DNA of 22,008 bases from a virus. Positions within the stretch are counted from its first letter, which is position 1. Every line of letters begins with the position of its first letter. Of this stretch, positions 22,007-22,008 are shown piece by piece. The stretch is from positions 1-22,008 of the IMG/VR virus record IMGVR_UViG_3300011113_000184; one strand, 5' to 3'. The notes below the pieces were generated by a model. It saw nothing but the letters and a program-made list of their open reading frames with translations. It was not told the origin of the DNA and made no database searches. The translations under genes and the position numbers were made by a program.

Positions 22007-22008
22007 TT

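Noticed and set aside
1-22008. CRISPR array, tRNA genes, insertion sequence or attachment site
   Set aside because: No regularly spaced repeats, cloverleaf-like stretch, transposase, integrase or flanking inverted repeats were seen; there is almost no non-coding room.

Overview
This window looks like part of the genome of a large T4-like (myovirus-type) phage. The best evidence is a family B DNA polymerase with the T4 gp43 layout (271-2976), a gp45-like sliding clamp (3050-3772) and a DsbA-like small DNA-binding protein (14-271). Genes are packed tightly, nearly all on the + strand, with repeated ATGA, GTGA and TAATG stop/start overlaps. DNA is AT-rich, and I see no host chromosomal genes, rRNA, tRNA, insertion sequence or CRISPR array. 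I cannot name the host. No stretch longer than about 75 bases lacks a gene.

Layout. 14-4095: replication block (DsbA-like, polymerase, promoter region, clamp, a clamp-adjacent unknown). 4095-4772: a very AT-rich sulfotransferase-like gene. 4759-7162: a TGT/DpdA-type transglycosylase with small partners, including a second T-fold-like protein. 7146-10095: surface or sugar genes (cupin, GT-B glycosyltransferase, exported GH16-like protein). 10114-12292: Hc1-like basic protein, tiny zinc ribbon, GMP reductase, SGNH-like protein. 12362-18059: GTP cyclohydrolase I, small unknowns, cytidylyltransferase, DUF805, Smr-like, SufE-like, QueD, phosphoribosyltransferase, MBD4-like DNA glycosylase, QueE. 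18062-20979: PD-(D/E)XK-like nuclease, GT4 glycosyltransferase, GalE-like epimerase. 20969-22006: a convergent GP88-like gene on the minus strand, reaching the window edge.

How they may work together. FolE, QueD and QueE make 7-carboxy-7-deazaguanine from GTP, and the DpdA-like enzyme would exchange guanine in DNA for a 7-deazaguanine. No QueC is seen here, so the inserted base could be preQ0 (QueC elsewhere, or from the host) or the carboxy form. A purine phosphoribosyltransferase and GMP reductase could recycle the guanine released by the exchange, and SufE could help supply the QueE iron-sulfur cluster. The most striking observation is that the DpdA-like protein carries near its C-terminus the same FDELFS peptide that ends the phage DNA polymerase, encoded by an identical 18-nt stretch in the same frame. 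The polymerase copy sits where T4-type polymerases bind the sliding clamp, so the modification enzyme may ride on the clamp and modify DNA as it is replicated. The QueE also has an unusual cluster motif, with about 34 residues inserted between its second and third cysteines.
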